This document shows positions 62,217 to 64,000 of a stretch of DNA of 64,000 nucleotides, one piece after another. The stretch comes from Syntrophopropionicum propionicicum_A. Its GTDB lineage: Bacteria > Bacillota > Desulfotomaculia > Desulfotomaculales > Pelotomaculaceae. The stretch is taken from NCBI RefSeq assembly GCF_048984525.1, contig NZ_JBMGJC010000006.1, positions 124,001-188,000 of the forward strand, in the 5' to 3' direction. Numbering within the stretch: the stretch's first letter is position 1; every line of letters begins with the position of its first letter. Both the position numbers and the translations under genes were made by a program. The notes under the pieces are model-generated. The model was not told the origin of the DNA. It did no database searches and was given only the letters and a program-made list of their open reading frames with translations.

Positions 62217-62522
62217 GTCAAACGGGATCCCTGAAACCCATCAGACAAATTATGCAAATCTCCTGCCCCTTAAAATTATAACTGCTGCCAGGGATAACCT
62301 GCAATTTTACATGCCAGACAGGGTCATATACTACAAAAAGGAGGGACGTAAATAATTTTGATTACGCCGTTTGTTTGGAGTGCTGGAGGAGCAAGGTTAT
62401 TGCAAAAAGGCTGTACTGTGCAAAGTCAATATTAAAGCTGTTTAGGCAAAGGGGTGATTATTGACCGTACCTTGTAGGTGTTTATAAAGGTAGTAAAAAC
62501 CATAAAAAAAGGAGATGAATTT
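62217..62522 (+). other. Gene-free spacer before the DUF1097 gene
   Basis: About 306 bases with no convincing gene. An open stretch at 62131-62355 overlaps crt in another frame and looks like a shadow. No terminator hairpin was found, so the membrane gene may be co-transcribed with the operon. Confidence 0.4.
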
Positions 62523-63053
62523 GTGGATAAGAAATATTTATGGACCTGGAGTGTTTGGATTGGTATAATGACTTTTATTTATGTATTTATCTATGCTTTA
62601 CTGCCAGCATTCGCAACTAACGTTCTTTGGATGACTTTCGTGGCTCTTCCTATATTCTTCGGTGGCGGCGCGCTTGTAAAAGAAATTCCTCATTACTTTT
62701 GCAGTGCTGTTGCCGGTGTTCTTTGGGGTTGGCTTATGCTGCAAACTGCCGGTTTCATGACCCAGGCTGGAATTAATGCTGCCCTCTCCCTAGGTTTTGC
62801 AGTTGGATTTGGTACATTTTTAGCTATCGGGATCCATATGATTCCACTGGGTAATACATTGCTTGGCAAGGTAACAATTGTTTTTGGATCTGCCGCTATG
62901 TGTTTTGCAACCGGAGGAGAAAACCTGGTAACGGTAATCGGCACTCTTCTCGGAGGCTTAGTTTTAGGGGCGATTTTCACTGTGGGTGGAGACCTCCTTC
63001 AGAAATACGTTTTCAATAAAAAGGCTGAAGATTTAGAAGAGGTTAAGGCCTAA
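62523..63053 (+). CDS. DUF1097-type membrane protein
   Basis: 176 residues from the GTG at 62523, which follows AAAAAGGAG; an upstream extension to 62478 is possible but has no site. Five to six hydrophobic helices are separated by Gly-rich turns (IFFGGGALVKEIP, AVGFGTFLAIGIHM, LLGGLVLGAIFTVGG). The pattern resembles DUF1097 inner-membrane proteins, function unknown. The position after the 4-hydroxybutyrate enzymes suggests substrate transport, which is not shown. Confidence 0.7.
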   Translation: MDKKYLWTWSVWIGIMTFIYVFIYALLPAFATNVLWMTFVALPIFFGGGALVKEIPHYFCSAVAGVLWGWLMLQTAGFMTQAGINAALSLGFAVGFGTFLAIGIHMIPLGNTLLGKVTIVFGSAAMCFATGGENLVTVIGTLLGGLVLGAIFTVGGDLLQKYVFNKKAEDLEEVKA

Positions 63054-63078
63054 TTAAAAATGTGATACATGTTCATGA

Positions 63079-63153
63079 GGACACCTCTCCTTTTGGAATG
63101 GTTGTGGCTAACTCACCAATTCCAGATAAAGGATCGGTGTCCCTCTTTTTTTT
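63079..63153 (+). terminator. Rho-independent terminator of the 4-hydroxybutyrate operon region
   Basis: GGACACC (63079-63085) pairs with GGTGTCC (63136-63142), with an inner GGAAT/ATTCC stem, followed by CTC and eight T. Confidence 0.85.
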
Positions 63154-63195
63154 GCTATATAGTTTTGTGCCTCTTTAGCAGTATAAATGTATAAG

Positions 63196-64000
63196 TTATT
63201 GCTGAAGCGCTTCAACAAACTGCCGGTGGTCTGTAACCGGCGCCTGGCAGGCATAGTTTTCACAAATATAGGCGGCTGCTTTCCCATCGACTAAGCGCTG
63301 CTCCTTCAGGAAAGGGACCAGCTTTTCAATCTGCCGGCCTGCTTCACCTTCCGGGTGATAAGCCACCACCGTGTTCGGCATAAAGGTCTGGCTGACGGCC
63401 CTTAACATCGCCTCAGTATCTGCGTCTCCCGCTCTCCCGGCAATTACAATCCCGCGGGCGGGGCCGAGCAAGAGGTCAACTCCCATCAGGAAGTGAGTGT
63501 ATCCCCACGGGTAATCCCCGATACTTCCCGCAAACGCTTTCACCTGCTTTTCAGCCATATCCGCGAATGACTGGCCGGCAGTCAAAAGGGCCAGTCGCAG
63601 CAGGTTAACCAGCGCCACCGAGTTGCCGGACGGCAGCGCCCCGTCATAAATTTCCTTCGGGCGGGAAATAAGCTGCTCCGCGTCCTTACCATTAAAGAAA
63701 AACCCCCCGTTTTCTTCATCCCAGAAGAGATCGATCATCTGACCGGTAAGTTCAATGGCTCCCTCCAGGTGGGTTGCGTCAAACGTGGCTTCGTACAGTT
63801 CCAGCAGCCCCCAGGTTAAAAAAGCATAGTCGTCAAGATACGCCGGGTAGGCTGATTCTCCATCGCGGTAACGGGCCAGCAGCCTGCCGTCCGCCCGCCG
63901 CATTTTATTAAAAATGAATTCAACAGCGCGTGCCGCCGCATCCCGGTAAACATCTTCACCAAAAACTGCCGCCCCCCTGGCCATGGCGGCGATCATCAGT
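63196..64000 (-). CDS. YyaL/DUF255-type protein, C-terminal part (partial)
   Basis: The gene runs off the right edge; the last 268 codons or so are present. Segments such as YLDDYAFLTWGLLELYEATFD, WDEENGGFFF, DGALPSGNSVALVNLLRLA and the late CENYACQAP match the (alpha/alpha)6-barrel and C-terminus of thioredoxin-domain proteins of the YyaL/SSP411 family. The N-terminal thioredoxin-like domain would lie outside the window. The function is poorly known. Confidence 0.85.
   Translation of the reverse strand, partial: LMIAAMARGAAVFGEDVYRDAAARAVEFIFNKMRRADGRLLARYRDGESAYPAYLDDYAFLTWGLLELYEATFDATHLEGAIELTGQMIDLFWDEENGGFFFNGKDAEQLISRPKEIYDGALPSGNSVALVNLLRLALLTAGQSFADMAEKQVKAFAGSIGDYPWGYTHFLMGVDLLLGPARGIVIAGRAGDADTEAMLRAVSQTFMPNTVVAYHPEGEAGRQIEKLVPFLKEQRLVDGKAAAYICENYACQAPVTDHRQFVEALQQ

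Noticed and set aside
62131..62355. 74-codon open frame after crt
   Set aside because: It starts inside crt in another frame, has no ribosome-binding site and a low-complexity product.

Overview
The window looks like chromosome of an anaerobic, selenocysteine-using, Gram-positive-type bacterium of the Peptococcaceae/Desulfotomaculum-Pelotomaculum kind, probably a syntroph. The reasons are two formate dehydrogenases with in-frame TGA codons each followed by a SECIS hairpin, a NuoEF-type formate dehydrogenase operon with a formate channel, NfnAB, ADP-forming acetyl-CoA synthetase, many TTG/GTG starts behind strong AGGAGG sites, and AT-rich spacers. The taxon is inference; the genes are read from sequence. 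No insertion sequence, phage, CRISPR array or rRNA was seen.

Layout. 1-3560 (+): end of an NrfD-type membrane subunit and a Tat-exported selenocysteine formate dehydrogenase. 3822-6799 (-): nickel/cobalt ECF transporter cbiMQO with a CsoR-type regulator. 7033-14579 (-): formate dehydrogenase operon (FNT channel, membrane OB-fold protein, NuoE-, NuoF- and truncated NuoG-like subunits, Sec-FdhA) with a long structured leader up to about 15.15 kb. 15353-22058 (-): nadE, asnB, adhE. 22205-23880 (-): ECF sigma factor and anti-sigma factor. 23975-25355: an RNA-rich stretch with a promoter-driven tRNA-like RNA, an attenuator before a split UPF0016 transporter pair, and a yybP-ykoY riboswitch on the opposite strand pointing into that pair. 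26006-30150 (-): two PII/ammonium transporter units with related leaders. 30406-35402 (-): alr, a 32-codon membrane mini-gene, ald, nnrDE, acpS. 35594-38746 (-): LytS/LytT-type two-component pair and an MBL-fold hydrolase. 39014-40135 (+): a secreted protein with an in-frame TGA and SECIS-like hairpin (candidate new selenoprotein) and a small ferredoxin. 40139-42891 (-): ECF sigma/anti-sigma/DUF4097 operon. 43079-43192: palindrome cluster. 43325-46314: macro-domain protein, flavoprotein, RidA, RmuC. 46536-52048 (-): nfnAB, ADP-forming acetyl-CoA synthetase, DRTGG protein. 52439-63053 (+): sigma-54 activator, a -24/-12 promoter and a 4-hydroxybutyrate-to-acetyl-CoA gene set. 63196-64000 (-): end of a YyaL-type protein.

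How the genes fit together. The 4-hydroxybutyrate genes (CoA transferase, 4-hydroxybutyryl-CoA dehydratase, crotonase, 3-hydroxybutyryl-CoA dehydrogenase, thiolase) would yield two acetyl-CoA plus NADH. The ADP-forming synthetase would make ATP from acetyl-CoA, NfnAB would balance ferredoxin/NADH/NADPH, and the NuoEF-coupled formate dehydrogenase plus formate channel would dispose of electrons as formate. That is a coherent syntrophic plan, but it is inferred from gene content.

The items most worth a second look are the candidate selenoprotein at 39014, the antisense yybP-ykoY riboswitch at 25203-25306, the compact tRNA-like RNA at 24025, the structured fdh leader, and the sigma-54-controlled 4-hydroxybutyrate cluster.
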